A stretch of DNA of 64,000 bases from an uncultured Prevotellaceae bacterium (GTDB lineage: Bacteria > Bacteroidota > Bacteroidia > Bacteroidales > Muribaculaceae). Shown here piece after piece: positions 9,483 through 18,944 of this stretch. The notes under the pieces were generated by a model. That model searched no databases. It saw only the letters and a program-made list of their open reading frames with translations, and was not told the DNA's origin. Location of the stretch: positions 1-64,000 of the forward strand of contig ONJX01000002.1 in NCBI GenBank assembly GCA_900318255.1, written 5' to 3'. Made by a program: the position numbers and the translations under genes. Every line of letters begins with the position of its first letter. Positions within the stretch are counted from its first letter, which is position 1.

Positions 9483-9490
9483 CAAAGATA
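9483..9490 (-). promoter_or_regulatory. Candidate -7 box for the C10 peptidase gene
   Basis: On the minus strand this reads TATCTTTG, a TAnnTTTG box 75 nt before the start codon. The -33 position is only A/T-rich, so strength is uncertain. The rest of 9409-9715 is AT-rich with no gene that I can support. Confidence 0.5.
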
Positions 9491-9715
9491 CATTAAATAA
9501 TTTAATTGAGAAAAAATATTATGTGTTCCATGCAAAAAAATGGTTATAGCAAGGGTCAGAGCAATTGCTCTCTTGTGGTTTTTCAATTGTGAATAGTTTA
9601 CAATGCCAAAATATTTGGCAAAATAAAGAGTGTTTTGATAATCAGCGCATTAAGAAGTTATCAACAGGCTTGTTGATAAGTTTTTTGTAAATAAATGAAA
9701 ATTCTTTTGTTTGGA

Positions 9716-9747
9716 TTTGTAAATTCCAGTTTTTGTTTGTAATTTTA
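9716..9747 (+). promoter_or_regulatory. Promoter of the dcw cluster
   Basis: TTTG (9716-9719), 20 nt, TAATTTTA (9740-9747). It lies 47 nt before the rsmH ATG. The cluster usually begins with mraZ; here the promoter feeds rsmH directly. Confidence 0.8.
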
Positions 9748-9793
9748 CACCCTCAAAACGAAATCGACGAAATTGCGCCAAAAAACGAGTGAA

Positions 9794-10708
9794 ATGACCC
9801 CTACCGATTATCATATTCCCGCTCTCTTGGAGGAGACTATTAACGGGCTGAATATCACCGCCAGTGGTACTTATGTGGATGTTACCTTCGGTGGTGGTGG
9901 TCACAGCCGTGCCATCATGGCGAGGTTGGGTGACGAAGGTCGTCTTTTCTCGCTCGACCAGGATATGGATGCATGGGCTAACAGGCTGGATGACAATCGA
10001 TTTACTTTTGTACACAGCAATTTCTCTTTTTTAAAGAATTTTTTGCGCTATTATGGTGTGAATGAGGTAGATGGCATTGTCGCCGACCTGGGCGTGTCGT
10101 TCCACCACTTTGACGATGGAGAGCGTGGTTTCTCGTTCAGGCACGACAGCCGCCTCGACATGCGCATGAACCGCGACAGCAAGGTTGATGCAGCGGCAAT
10201 AGTCAACACCTATAGCGAGGAGCAGCTAGCGACGGTGCTCTACCTATACGGAGAGCTCAAGCAGTCGCGCCGCCTGGCCAGTGCCATTGTCAAGGCTCGC
10301 GCCGCAAGCGAGATAACGACTACTGGTCGCCTGGTGGAGGTGGTGTCGCCACTGATAGGGCGCCGCCAGGAGAAGAAAGAGCTGGCGCAGGTGTTCCAGG
10401 CGTTGCGCATCGAGGTGAACCATGAGATCGACGCCCTCAAGCGGTTGCTCACTCAGTCGCTGGCAGTGCTCAAGCCTGGCGGCCGCCTCGTGGTTATCAC
10501 ATACCACTCGCTTGAGGATCGCTTGGTGAAGAACTTCATGCGCAGCGGCAATGTTGAGGGCAAGGTCGATAAAGACTTCTATGGCAGGGTCACCACCCCG
10601 TGGCGGCTTGTCAACAACAAGGTGATCACCGCCAGTGAGGCCGAGGTGGAGCGCAACCCTCGCTCGCGCAGTGCTAAGTTGCGCATAGCAGAGAAAATTA
10701 ATAGTTAA
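9794..10708 (+). CDS. rsmH: 16S rRNA (cytosine-1402-N4)-methyltransferase RsmH (MraW)
   Basis: 304 residues from MTPTDYHIPALLEETI, the typical start of the family; the earlier in-frame extension overlaps the promoter side. SAM-binding motif DVTFGGGGHSRAI is near residues 27-40, followed by DLGVSFHHFDDGERGFSF and the C-terminal VVITYHSLEDRLVKNFM. It methylates C1402 in the ribosomal decoding site. First gene of the dcw cluster. A 108-nt AT-rich gap with repeated GTTAATAGTT follows before ftsL. Confidence 0.95.
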   Translation: MTPTDYHIPALLEETINGLNITASGTYVDVTFGGGGHSRAIMARLGDEGRLFSLDQDMDAWANRLDDNRFTFVHSNFSFLKNFLRYYGVNEVDGIVADLGVSFHHFDDGERGFSFRHDSRLDMRMNRDSKVDAAAIVNTYSEEQLATVLYLYGELKQSRRLASAIVKARAASEITTTGRLVEVVSPLIGRRQEKKELAQVFQALRIEVNHEIDALKRLLTQSLAVLKPGGRLVVITYHSLEDRLVKNFMRSGNVEGKVDKDFYGRVTTPWRLVNNKVITASEAEVERNPRSRSAKLRIAEKINS

Positions 10709-10816
10709 TAGTTCACAGTTAATAGTTAAGAGTTTGTAGTTTATAACTTTTTAGTTTTTAAGTATTTAGTTGTTATAATTTAAGATTGTAAACGATAGTA
10801 AATCTCATCACCGACT

Positions 10817-11197
10817 ATGGCAAAGAGGAGTAATAGAAAACACGAAGTAGAGAGGGAGGAGGAAACTTTCACCCTCAATCCTATTGTGCTGATACAGCGC
10901 TTGTTGCAGGGTCGCTCTTTTCTCTCGTTGGGATTTTTCAAGCGCTACTGGATATATGTGGTAGCCGGCACGGTGATGATGCTGATGTATATTTCTAACA
11001 AGTATGTCTATCAGAGCGACAAAGCTAAGCTCGGCACGATGAAAGTGATGCTCAACAATGCCAGCACCGACTTTGTGGATGCCAGCTCACGCTACAATTC
11101 TTGCATCTTGGAGAGCCAGATGAAGGCCCGCGTTGACTCGATGGGAATAGATTTAAATTTATCGAAGGAACCACCATTTAAACTCACAGAACGATGA
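10817..11197 (+). CDS. ftsL: FtsL-like cell division protein
   Basis: 126 residues: a charged cytoplasmic N-terminus, one membrane segment (residues about 45-62, WIYVVAGTVMMLMYI), then a periplasmic helical region. This is the size and topology of Bacteroidota FtsL-like proteins, which join the FtsQLB complex and activate septal peptidoglycan synthesis. Sequence conservation in the family is low, so the call rests on topology and on the position between rsmH and ftsI. The stop overlaps the ftsI ATG (ATGA), which suggests translational coupling. Confidence 0.85.
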   Translation: MAKRSNRKHEVEREEETFTLNPIVLIQRLLQGRSFLSLGFFKRYWIYVVAGTVMMLMYISNKYVYQSDKAKLGTMKVMLNNASTDFVDASSRYNSCILESQMKARVDSMGIDLNLSKEPPFKLTER

Positions 11198-13290
11198 AAA
11201 CCTCTAACAAACAACACATCCTTTTTCGCTATCTGGTAGTGATAGCAGTTATATTGCTGTTCTCGGCTGCGATAATCTACAACATGTTAAAAATCTCGAT
11301 AGTTGAAGCCAAGACCTGGAACGACAAGGCCGATGGTCTGCTCAAGAAGGAGACTGTCTTGCCTCCAGAGCGCGGCCGATTACTCTCGGACAATGGCAGT
11401 GTGCTCGCCGCCAACCTTAACTATTATACCGCTCGCATCGACTGGTCGTGCGAGGGTTTTGCTAACAACGACTTCAAGGACAGTGTGGATGTGTTGTGCG
11501 ACAGCCTTCAGGTATTCTGCGAGAACAAGAAGAGTGCTGAGGACTGGAAGAAAGAACTAATGGCTCAGTTTAAAGCCCACAAAAATAAAGTCTATCCATT
11601 GTTTACCGGATTAACACATGCACAGTTTGTGCGCCTTAAATCATTTCCTTTCCTTAACTTGCCAAAGAATAAGAACGGCTTCTATTCCGACCCAGTAGTA
11701 AAGCGAGTAAAACCTTATGGTCAGATGGCATCACGAAGCATTGGCATTGTGGGTGAGGTAGAAAACATGGAAGGACAGCATGGCCGGTCGGGGCTTGAGA
11801 TGGCCCTCGACTCACTGCTCTACGGTGTGCCAGGCGTGAAACGCCGCATCCAGCTCACCAACCGCATTGTTGACTGGGAGAGCACACCGGCAGTGCCCGG
11901 CTATGACATCACCACCACTATCAACGTGCAGCTTCAAGACATAGTGGAGAATGAGCTGTATAAGGTGTGCAAAGAAACCGATGCTGTGTGGGGCACCTGT
12001 GTGCTGATGGAGGTTGCCACTGGCGAGATCAAGGCCATCTCCAACCTGGAGTGGAACGACAAAATACAAGACTACTACGAGGGCCGCAACAATGCCGTGC
12101 TGGGCTATGAGCCAGGCTCGGTTATGAAGCCCATCTCGATGATGGTAGCCCTCGAAGACGGCATCGTCACCGACATCAACGCCCCATGGGCCACTGGCAC
12201 GGTGTTCAATTATGGTGGTAGCGAGATTAGGGACTCACATGGCGGCAGCTCATTGTCGGCGCGCCAGATTATAGAGATGTCGAGTAATGTGGGCATGTCG
12301 AAGATTATCCTCAAGAAATATGAGAAAAATCCCGATGGCTTCCGCCAGCGGCTGGAGCAGATGGGCTTCTTTGAGCCCTTCTACTCAGGCATTGGTGGCG
12401 AGCAGGAGCCCAAGATCGCAAAACTCGGTCATGCCAACTGGGACCGCGTGGCCCTCACTCGCATGGCCTATGGCTATGCCACCCTCATCCCGCCATTGCA
12501 CACCCTTGCCATGTATAATGCCATTGCCAACGACGGCAAGTATGTGCGCCCTCACCTGGTGAAGAAGCTCACGCGTCCAGGCAGCGACCACGACTCTATC
12601 GTGCCCATCACCTATGTGCGCAAGCAGGTGTGCAGTCCCGAGAATGCCGAGAAACTGCGCATCATGCTTCACGATGTGGTGTGGGGCAACAATGGCACGG
12701 CGCGGCGCTGGGTGCAGGACGAGAATGTGGAGATTGCTGGCAAGACGGGCACCGCCTACACCGTCAGGAGCGATGGCACCTACAGCGACGAGAAGCGCTT
12801 GGCCTTTTGTGGCTTTTTCCCTTATAACGCCCCGAAATACAGCTGCATTGTGCTGATGCTTCGTGCCAACCGTGGTGCTGCTGCCAGCAGTGGCGTTGTG
12901 CTTCGCAACATTGCCGCCAAGATGTATGCTTGCGGCTTGCTTGGTAACAACCACAATTACGACACTGCTTCGGCTTCTAAACACACCACTTCGAGCAAGA
13001 CTCAGTATCAAAAGGAACCCACGCTGTTCTATCAGAGCAACAGCACCTTGCTTGGTGAGCTGCGCAGCTTCCTCGGAGCCGTCAACGCAAAGTTTTCTAG
13101 TGCTCCGTCGCGCCCAGTATCGGGTGTGCCCAATGTGTGCGGGATGACCATTCGCGAGGCCTTGGCGTGCCTCGAGAAGCAGGGGCTTAACGTGCGCTTC
13201 TCGGGCGCTGGCCGTGTGGTGAGCCAGAGCCTGCCAGCGGGCACAGGATTTAACAGGGGTGCAGTGATAAATTTGACCTTAGAAATGTAA
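11194..13290 (+). CDS. ftsI: Septal peptidoglycan transpeptidase FtsI (PBP3-type), with PASTA domain
   Basis: 698 residues: one N-terminal membrane anchor (14-32), a class B PBP dimerisation domain starting PPERGRLLSDNG, and a transpeptidase domain. Active-site motifs are S309-x-x-K312 (PGSVMKP), S363-S-N365 and K517-T-G519 (GKTGTA). A C-terminal PASTA domain (about 636-698, VPNVCGMTIREALACLEKQGL) is present. It cross-links septal peptidoglycan in the periplasm and is the target of beta-lactams. It overlaps ftsL by four bases and precedes murE by 30 nt. Confidence 0.95.
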   Translation: MKTSNKQHILFRYLVVIAVILLFSAAIIYNMLKISIVEAKTWNDKADGLLKKETVLPPERGRLLSDNGSVLAANLNYYTARIDWSCEGFANNDFKDSVDVLCDSLQVFCENKKSAEDWKKELMAQFKAHKNKVYPLFTGLTHAQFVRLKSFPFLNLPKNKNGFYSDPVVKRVKPYGQMASRSIGIVGEVENMEGQHGRSGLEMALDSLLYGVPGVKRRIQLTNRIVDWESTPAVPGYDITTTINVQLQDIVENELYKVCKETDAVWGTCVLMEVATGEIKAISNLEWNDKIQDYYEGRNNAVLGYEPGSVMKPISMMVALEDGIVTDINAPWATGTVFNYGGSEIRDSHGGSSLSARQIIEMSSNVGMSKIILKKYEKNPDGFRQRLEQMGFFEPFYSGIGGEQEPKIAKLGHANWDRVALTRMAYGYATLIPPLHTLAMYNAIANDGKYVRPHLVKKLTRPGSDHDSIVPITYVRKQVCSPENAEKLRIMLHDVVWGNNGTARRWVQDENVEIAGKTGTAYTVRSDGTYSDEKRLAFCGFFPYNAPKYSCIVLMLRANRGAAASSGVVLRNIAAKMYACGLLGNNHNYDTASASKHTTSSKTQYQKEPTLFYQSNSTLLGELRSFLGAVNAKFSSAPSRPVSGVPNVCGMTIREALACLEKQGLNVRFSGAGRVVSQSLPAGTGFNRGAVINLTLEM

Positions 13291-13320
13291 TTAAAAAATA
13301 AAAAAGAGTAAGAAGAAGAT

Positions 13321-14787
13321 ATGAAGGCTAAGACAATAGAGAAACTGATAAGTGATATAGAGGTGTTGCAGGTTACTGGCGACACCAGCAAGATGGTGAC
13401 CGACGTGGTGTGCGACTCCAGGCTCGTGACCAGCGGTGCCCTCTTTGTGGCAGTGCGTGGCGTGGCAGTCGATGCCCATCAGTTCCTGCCACAAGTGGCA
13501 CGCGATGGTGCCACAGCAGTGGTGTGCGAGACTCTGCCCGAGGTGCTCTCGCCGCAGGTAACATATATCCAGGTGCCTGACAGCACCGTGGCGCTGGCTC
13601 ACCTTGCCAGCGCATGGTATGACCACCCGTCGTCGAGGCTGCGCCTGGTGGGCGTCACTGGCACCAATGGCAAGACCACCATCGCCACCTTGCTCTATGA
13701 GCTGGCGCGCCTGCTGGGCTATAAGGCTGGCTTGCTATCGACAGTGCAGAACATCATCGACGAGCGTGTGGAGCCTGCCAAGCAGACTACCCCCGACCAC
13801 CTCACGCTCAACCGCTTGCTTCACGACATGGTGGAGGCTGGTTGCGACTATGCCTTCATGGAGGTGAGCTCACATGCCTGCTCGCAGCACCGCATCGACG
13901 GCCTGCGCTTTGCCGGTGGCATCTTCACCAACCTCACTCGCGACCACCTCGACTATCATGGCACCGTCGATAACTACATCGCTGCCAAGAAGATGTTCTT
14001 TGACGCACTGGACAGCGACGCCTTTGCCGTGGTCAATGCCGACGACAAAGTGGGCGCGGTGATGGTGCAGAATACCAAGGCCAAGAAATATACCTACTCG
14101 CTGCGGTCGCTTGCCGACTTCAAGTGCCGGGTAGTGGAAGACCGCCTCGACGGCACCTCGCTCATTATCAACGACACCGAGCTCGAGACCATGTTCACTG
14201 GGCGCTTCAATGCCTATAACCTCACCGCCGTCTTTGCCGCAGGGCTGCTGCTGGGATGGCGCCGCGACGAGGTGCTCGTGGCCATGAGCCGTCTCGTGCC
14301 AGTGGCTGGCCGTTTCCAGACGCTGCGCTCGCCACGTGGCTACACTGCCATCGTTGATTATGCCCACACCCCCGACGCTCTGGTCAATGTGCTCGACGCG
14401 GTGAACGAGGTGCTCAAGGGCAAGGGTCAGCTCATCACGGTGTGTGGCTGTGGCGGCAATCGCGACAAGGGCAAGCGTCCCATCATGGCTCGCGAGGCAG
14501 TGCTGCGCAGCGACCGTGTGATACTCACCAGCGACAACCCTCGCAACGAGGACCCCGACGAGATACTGCGCGAGATGCAGGCTGGCGTGCCAGCCGAGAA
14601 GCTCCCCACCACGCTCACTATCACCGACCGGCGCCAAGCCATCAAGGTGGCATGCCAGCTCGCCCAGAGTGGTGATGTGGTGATGGTTGCCGGCAAGGGT
14701 CACGAAGACTATCAGGAAATCAAGGGTGTGAAGCACCACTTCGACGACCGCGAGGAGATAATTAAGATATTTGAGACCGAGAAATAA
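13321..14787 (+). CDS. murE: UDP-MurNAc-L-Ala-D-Glu:meso-diaminopimelate ligase MurE
   Basis: 488 residues. ATP-binding loop GVTGTNGKTTIATL is near residues 111-124. The DNPRNEDP motif near 405-412 is the signature for meso-diaminopimelate rather than lysine, so the peptidoglycan should be DAP-type. TTPDHLTLN and EVSSHACSQHR fit the family. It adds the third residue of the stem peptide in the cytoplasm. Its GC-rich, highly biased codon use gives long antisense open frames that are not genes. Confidence 0.96.
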   Translation: MKAKTIEKLISDIEVLQVTGDTSKMVTDVVCDSRLVTSGALFVAVRGVAVDAHQFLPQVARDGATAVVCETLPEVLSPQVTYIQVPDSTVALAHLASAWYDHPSSRLRLVGVTGTNGKTTIATLLYELARLLGYKAGLLSTVQNIIDERVEPAKQTTPDHLTLNRLLHDMVEAGCDYAFMEVSSHACSQHRIDGLRFAGGIFTNLTRDHLDYHGTVDNYIAAKKMFFDALDSDAFAVVNADDKVGAVMVQNTKAKKYTYSLRSLADFKCRVVEDRLDGTSLIINDTELETMFTGRFNAYNLTAVFAAGLLLGWRRDEVLVAMSRLVPVAGRFQTLRSPRGYTAIVDYAHTPDALVNVLDAVNEVLKGKGQLITVCGCGGNRDKGKRPIMAREAVLRSDRVILTSDNPRNEDPDEILREMQAGVPAEKLPTTLTITDRRQAIKVACQLAQSGDVVMVAGKGHEDYQEIKGVKHHFDDREEIIKIFETEK

Positions 14788-14837
14788 AATCTAGAAATTC
14801 TAGAACTTATAGAACAAAACCTAAAAAACTAGAGGCT

Positions 14838-16193
14838 ATGCTTTACTACTTATTTAGATTTTTAGAGCAATACAATATTCCTGGGGCGCACATGTGGCAG
14901 TATATCTCGTTTCGTGCGCTGCTCACGCTCATCCTCTCGCTAGTGCTCTCGGCATGGCTAGGCGAGAAGTTCATTCACTACATGCGCAAGCGCAAGATTG
15001 GTGAGACCCAGCGCGATGCCTCGATCGACCCCTTTGGCGAGAAGAAGGTGGGCACTCCATCGATGGGTGGACTGGTGATTATCACCGCCATCTTGCTGCC
15101 AGTGCTGCTGCTGGGCCGCATGCGCAACATCTACATCATCTTGATGATTATCACCACGGTGTGGCTGGGCTTCCTGGGATTTTGCGACGATTACATCAAA
15201 ATCTACCGCAAGCACAAAGAGGGCTTGAAGGGTAAATACAAGATTGTGGGTCAGGTGAGTATAGGCCTCATTGTGGGTCTGGTGCTGTGGCTTAGCCCCG
15301 ATGTGGTGATGCACGAGAACATAGAGCGCGTGACAGTATCCACCCAGAAGGAGGCTGTGGTGGCACCAAGCACTCAGCCTGAGGCGCAGGTGGCCGCAGG
15401 AGCACACGATGCTGGCAGTAACGAGCAGAAAACTGTTGTGGTACACAAAGACAAAGCCGAGAAGTCGCTCAAGACCACTATCCCCTTTGTGAAGAACCAT
15501 AATCTGGACTATGGCTACTTCACCAAGTGGATGGGCAAGTGGGGAGGCGCCGCCGGATGGGCCTTGTTTGTGCTGATGGTGATACTGGTGGTGACTGCCG
15601 TGAGCAACGGTGCCAACCTCAACGACGGCATGGACGGCATGTGTGCCGGCAACTCGGCAATTATGGGTGTGGCACTGGGCATACTCGCCTATGTGAGTTC
15701 CAACTTTGAGTATGCCTCCTACCTCAACATCATGTATATCCCCGACAGCCAGGAGCTGGTGGTGTTTATGTGCGCCTTTGTGGGGGCCTTGATAGGTTTC
15801 CTGTGGTATAACGCCTATCCCGCCCAGATGTTTATGGGCGACACCGGTTCGCTCACCATTGGTGGCATCATTGGCGTGTGTGCTGTCATTATCCACAAGG
15901 AGCTGCTGGTGCCCATCTTGTGTGGCGTGTTCCTGATGGAGAGCCTCACTGTGATTATCCAGACACAGGTCTTCAAGTACTACAAGCACAAGGGCAAGAA
16001 GGTGAGAGTGTTTCGCTCCACCCCGATTCATGACAACTTTCGCAAGCTCGACAAGGACCTCGACCCGGAGTGCAAGTATGTGTTCCGCAACTGGCCCCGC
16101 AACCGGTTTCATGAGTCGAAAATCACGCTGCGCTTCTGGATTTTCACCATCATCCTGGCAGCATTGACTATAATCACGCTTAAAGTGAGATAA
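14838..16193 (+). CDS. mraY: Phospho-MurNAc-pentapeptide transferase MraY with enlarged loop
   Basis: 451 residues with about ten membrane segments. It transfers phospho-MurNAc-pentapeptide to undecaprenyl phosphate, giving lipid I. Catalytic signatures are FCDDYIKIYRKHKEGLKGKYK, NGANLNDGMDG and QMFMGDTGSLTIGG. Many family members have about 360 residues; much of the difference is a loop at about 155-222, rich in Ala, Glu, Gln and Lys, between membrane segments and probably periplasmic. Bacteroidota MraY proteins often carry extra sequence here, so this may be a lineage trait. Confidence 0.95.
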   Translation: MLYYLFRFLEQYNIPGAHMWQYISFRALLTLILSLVLSAWLGEKFIHYMRKRKIGETQRDASIDPFGEKKVGTPSMGGLVIITAILLPVLLLGRMRNIYIILMIITTVWLGFLGFCDDYIKIYRKHKEGLKGKYKIVGQVSIGLIVGLVLWLSPDVVMHENIERVTVSTQKEAVVAPSTQPEAQVAAGAHDAGSNEQKTVVVHKDKAEKSLKTTIPFVKNHNLDYGYFTKWMGKWGGAAGWALFVLMVILVVTAVSNGANLNDGMDGMCAGNSAIMGVALGILAYVSSNFEYASYLNIMYIPDSQELVVFMCAFVGALIGFLWYNAYPAQMFMGDTGSLTIGGIIGVCAVIIHKELLVPILCGVFLMESLTVIIQTQVFKYYKHKGKKVRVFRSTPIHDNFRKLDKDLDPECKYVFRNWPRNRFHESKITLRFWIFTIILAALTIITLKVR

Positions 16194-16261
16194 AAAACGA
16201 GATATTAAATATTGAGTCATCATAGTAAAAACGAGTATTTTAAAAAAACCAACAAAAGGAA

Positions 16262-17599
16262 ATGAAAAGTTTAGTAGTTATAGGAGGCGGAGAGAGCGGC
16301 GTTGGAGCTGCTGTGCTAGGCAAAGTTAAGGGTATGGAGGTGTGGCTCACCGACATGGGAACCATAGCTCCACGCTACAAGGAAATTCTTGACAAGTGGG
16401 ATATCGCTTGGGAAGAAGGGCACCACACCGAGCAAAAGGTGCTGGCAGCCGACGAGATAGTGAAAAGTCCGGGTGTGCCCCTTACCGCGCCGCTCATCGT
16501 CAAAGCGATGGCTAAGAACATTCCTGTGATCTCTGAGATAGAGTTTGCAGGCCGCTACACCGATGCTAAGATGGTGTGCATCACCGGCAGTAACGGCAAG
16601 ACCACCACTACCTTGCTCACCTATCACATCCTTAAGGAAGCAGGGCTTGATGTGGGTCTTGCCGGTAATGTCGGCAAGAGCTTGGCGATGCAGGTGGCCA
16701 CCGAGCAGCACGAGGTGTATGTGATAGAGTTGAGCAGTTTCCAGCTCGACAACATGTATGACTTCCGTGCTAACATTGCCGTGATGCTCAATATCACCCC
16801 CGACCACCTCGACCGCTATGACTACAAGATGGAGAACTATGCCGCTGCCAAGTTCCGCATCATGCAGAACCAGACCAGCGAGGACGCCTTCATCTACTGG
16901 GAGGACGACCCCATCATCTCGGCTCAGCTCAAGAACATCAAGAGCGAGGCTCGCTTCTTCCCCTTCAGTGCCCGCGACGACAAGTCGTGTACTGCCTTCT
17001 TGAGCGATGGCACGCTGTGCTTCAATGTGGAGGGCGATGAGTGGCACATGCCCAGCAGCGAGCTGGCATTGAAAGGCCTTCACAACATCTACAACTCTAT
17101 GGCGGCCGGTATCAGTGCCACATTGCTCGATATCAAGAAAGAGAACATACGCCGTGCGCTTGCCAATTTTGAGGCTGTGGAGCACCGCCTCGAGTATGTG
17201 CGCACGCTGCACGGTGTGAGATATATCAACGACTCTAAGGCCACTAATGTCAACTCCACATGGTATGCTCTAGAAAGCATGACCGACCCCGTGGTGCTCA
17301 TCCTCGGTGGCAAGGACAAGGGCAACGACTACAGCGAGATAGAAGACTTTGTGAAGGAAAAGGTGGTAGCCCTAGTGTGCCTGGGTGTGGACAACAGCAA
17401 GCTGCATGCTTTCTTCGATGGCAAGGTGCCCGTGATAGAAGATGCCCGCAGCATGAAGGAATGTGTAGAGAAATGCCGCGCTCTGGCCCAGGAGGGCAGC
17501 ACGGTGCTGCTGTCGCCCTGCTGCGCCAGCTTCGACCTGTTCAAGAGCTACGAAGACCGCGGCGAGCAGTTCAAGGAGTGTGTAAACGGTTTAGAATAA
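16262..17599 (+). CDS. murD: UDP-MurNAc-L-alanine:D-glutamate ligase MurD
   Basis: 445 residues. N-terminal Rossmann-like VIGGGESGVGAAVLGKVKG, ATP loop ITGSNGKTTTTLLTYHIL near residue 103, ELSSFQLDNM, NITPDHLDRYD and GGKDKGNDYSE are all MurD signatures. It adds D-glutamate to UDP-MurNAc-L-Ala in the cytoplasm. ftsW starts 10 nt after the stop. Confidence 0.96.
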   Translation: MKSLVVIGGGESGVGAAVLGKVKGMEVWLTDMGTIAPRYKEILDKWDIAWEEGHHTEQKVLAADEIVKSPGVPLTAPLIVKAMAKNIPVISEIEFAGRYTDAKMVCITGSNGKTTTTLLTYHILKEAGLDVGLAGNVGKSLAMQVATEQHEVYVIELSSFQLDNMYDFRANIAVMLNITPDHLDRYDYKMENYAAAKFRIMQNQTSEDAFIYWEDDPIISAQLKNIKSEARFFPFSARDDKSCTAFLSDGTLCFNVEGDEWHMPSSELALKGLHNIYNSMAAGISATLLDIKKENIRRALANFEAVEHRLEYVRTLHGVRYINDSKATNVNSTWYALESMTDPVVLILGGKDKGNDYSEIEDFVKEKVVALVCLGVDNSKLHAFFDGKVPVIEDARSMKECVEKCRALAQEGSTVLLSPCCASFDLFKSYEDRGEQFKECVNGLE

Positions 17600-17609
17600 T
17601 GATGGCGCA

Positions 17610-18944
17610 ATGAGCGAGAAGGAGAAAATATCAAGATATAAGGAGATGACCATCCGCTATGGCGACCCGTGGATATGGGGTATTTACCTCACGCTGGTGG
17701 TGCTGTCGATAGTGGAGTCCTACTCGGCATCGAGCCGCGACGTGGCTATGATGGGCGTGTATGAGCCCATTATCAAGCAGGTGTCCTATCTGTTTATAGG
17801 AGCACTCTTTGTCGTGGGCTTGAGTCGTGTCAACTACAACAACAAGATGCTGCTGCTGGTGCTCATCCCCTTGCTATGGATCTTTACCATGGTGGCGCTG
17901 GTCTATGTGCTGCTGGCCGGTGAGGTGGTCAATGGCGCGCAGCGAGCCTTCACGATACCGATTATCAACCTGTCGGTGCAGCCGTCGGAGCTGGCGAAGC
18001 TCTCGGCGGTAACAGCTCTGGCCTATATCATGGCTAAGAACCAGGAAGACCGCGATGTGTCAACCAAGGGTGTGGCCATCTCGGCAGCCCTGGTGGCTTT
18101 CTTTGGCGGACTGATGATTAACAGTGGCTTGACTAACACGCTGCTGCTCATGTGCATCAGTGCCACAATGTTTGTCGTGGGTGGTGCTCGCATCAAGAAG
18201 TTGCTTGCGGTGCTGGCAATCTATGCCGTGGTGGGTGGCCTGTTCTGGGTGTGGAAAGACCTCAGCGAGAAGCGCGAGGAAAACATGCGCCAGGTGACTG
18301 CTGTTCAAGACGACAAAGCCAAGTCGGTAGATAAGAGCAAGGTTGTAGAACGCCACGGCATGCGCAAAGACCGCATCTACAACTGGCTTCACCGCGATGA
18401 GCTCATTAAGGACTCGGTCAATAGCGAGAACTCCCAGGAGATGTTCTCGATTATGGCTCAGGCCCACGGCGGGCTGTGGGGCGTGGGCATAGGTAACTCG
18501 CGCGAGTGCAGCCGCTTGCCGCTGGCCTTCAGCGACTATATCTTCTCGATTATCTTGGAGGAGATAGGCCTTGTGGGCGGCATCTTTGTGATGATACTAT
18601 ACTTGTGGTTGCTCTCGCGAGCGGCGATGATAGCGCGGCGCTGCCATCGCGTGCTGCCGGCACTGCTCATCATTGGCATGGCGTCGATGATCACCTTTGA
18701 GGCACTGTTTCACATGGCCATTAACACGGGTGTGTTCCCAGTGTCGGGCCAGCCGCTGCCGTTCATCTCTAAGGGTGGCACGTCGATACTCGTCAATAGC
18801 ATCGCCATTGGCGTGATGCTCAGTGTGAGCCGCACCATCGCCAACACTGACAACGGAAAGAACAAGGATGACGGCATAGCGCTGCCTAGCGGCCTTGATG
18901 CCCGTAATCCATCAGAAATACCAGTAAAAAATGAGTGGAAATAA
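17610..18944 (+). CDS. ftsW: Septal peptidoglycan polymerase FtsW (SEDS family)
   Basis: 444 residues with about ten membrane segments. FtsW polymerises lipid II glycan strands together with FtsI. SEDS signatures include GAQRAFTIPIINLSVQPSELAKLSAV near 108-130, AHGGLWGVGIGNS, and the C-terminal GVFPVSGQPLPFISKGGTS. A charged extracytoplasmic loop of about 70 residues (211-280) separates the two halves. The 3' end overlaps murG by 14 nt in another frame, which suggests coupled translation. Confidence 0.94.
   Translation: MSEKEKISRYKEMTIRYGDPWIWGIYLTLVVLSIVESYSASSRDVAMMGVYEPIIKQVSYLFIGALFVVGLSRVNYNNKMLLLVLIPLLWIFTMVALVYVLLAGEVVNGAQRAFTIPIINLSVQPSELAKLSAVTALAYIMAKNQEDRDVSTKGVAISAALVAFFGGLMINSGLTNTLLLMCISATMFVVGGARIKKLLAVLAIYAVVGGLFWVWKDLSEKREENMRQVTAVQDDKAKSVDKSKVVERHGMRKDRIYNWLHRDELIKDSVNSENSQEMFSIMAQAHGGLWGVGIGNSRECSRLPLAFSDYIFSIILEEIGLVGGIFVMILYLWLLSRAAMIARRCHRVLPALLIIGMASMITFEALFHMAINTGVFPVSGQPLPFISKGGTSILVNSIAIGVMLSVSRTIANTDNGKNKDDGIALPSGLDARNPSEIPVKNEWK

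Noticed and set aside
13870..14739. Long antisense frames in murE, mraY, murG and murC
   Set aside because: His/Val/Ala-rich composition typical of antisense shadows; the sense products are well-known enzymes.
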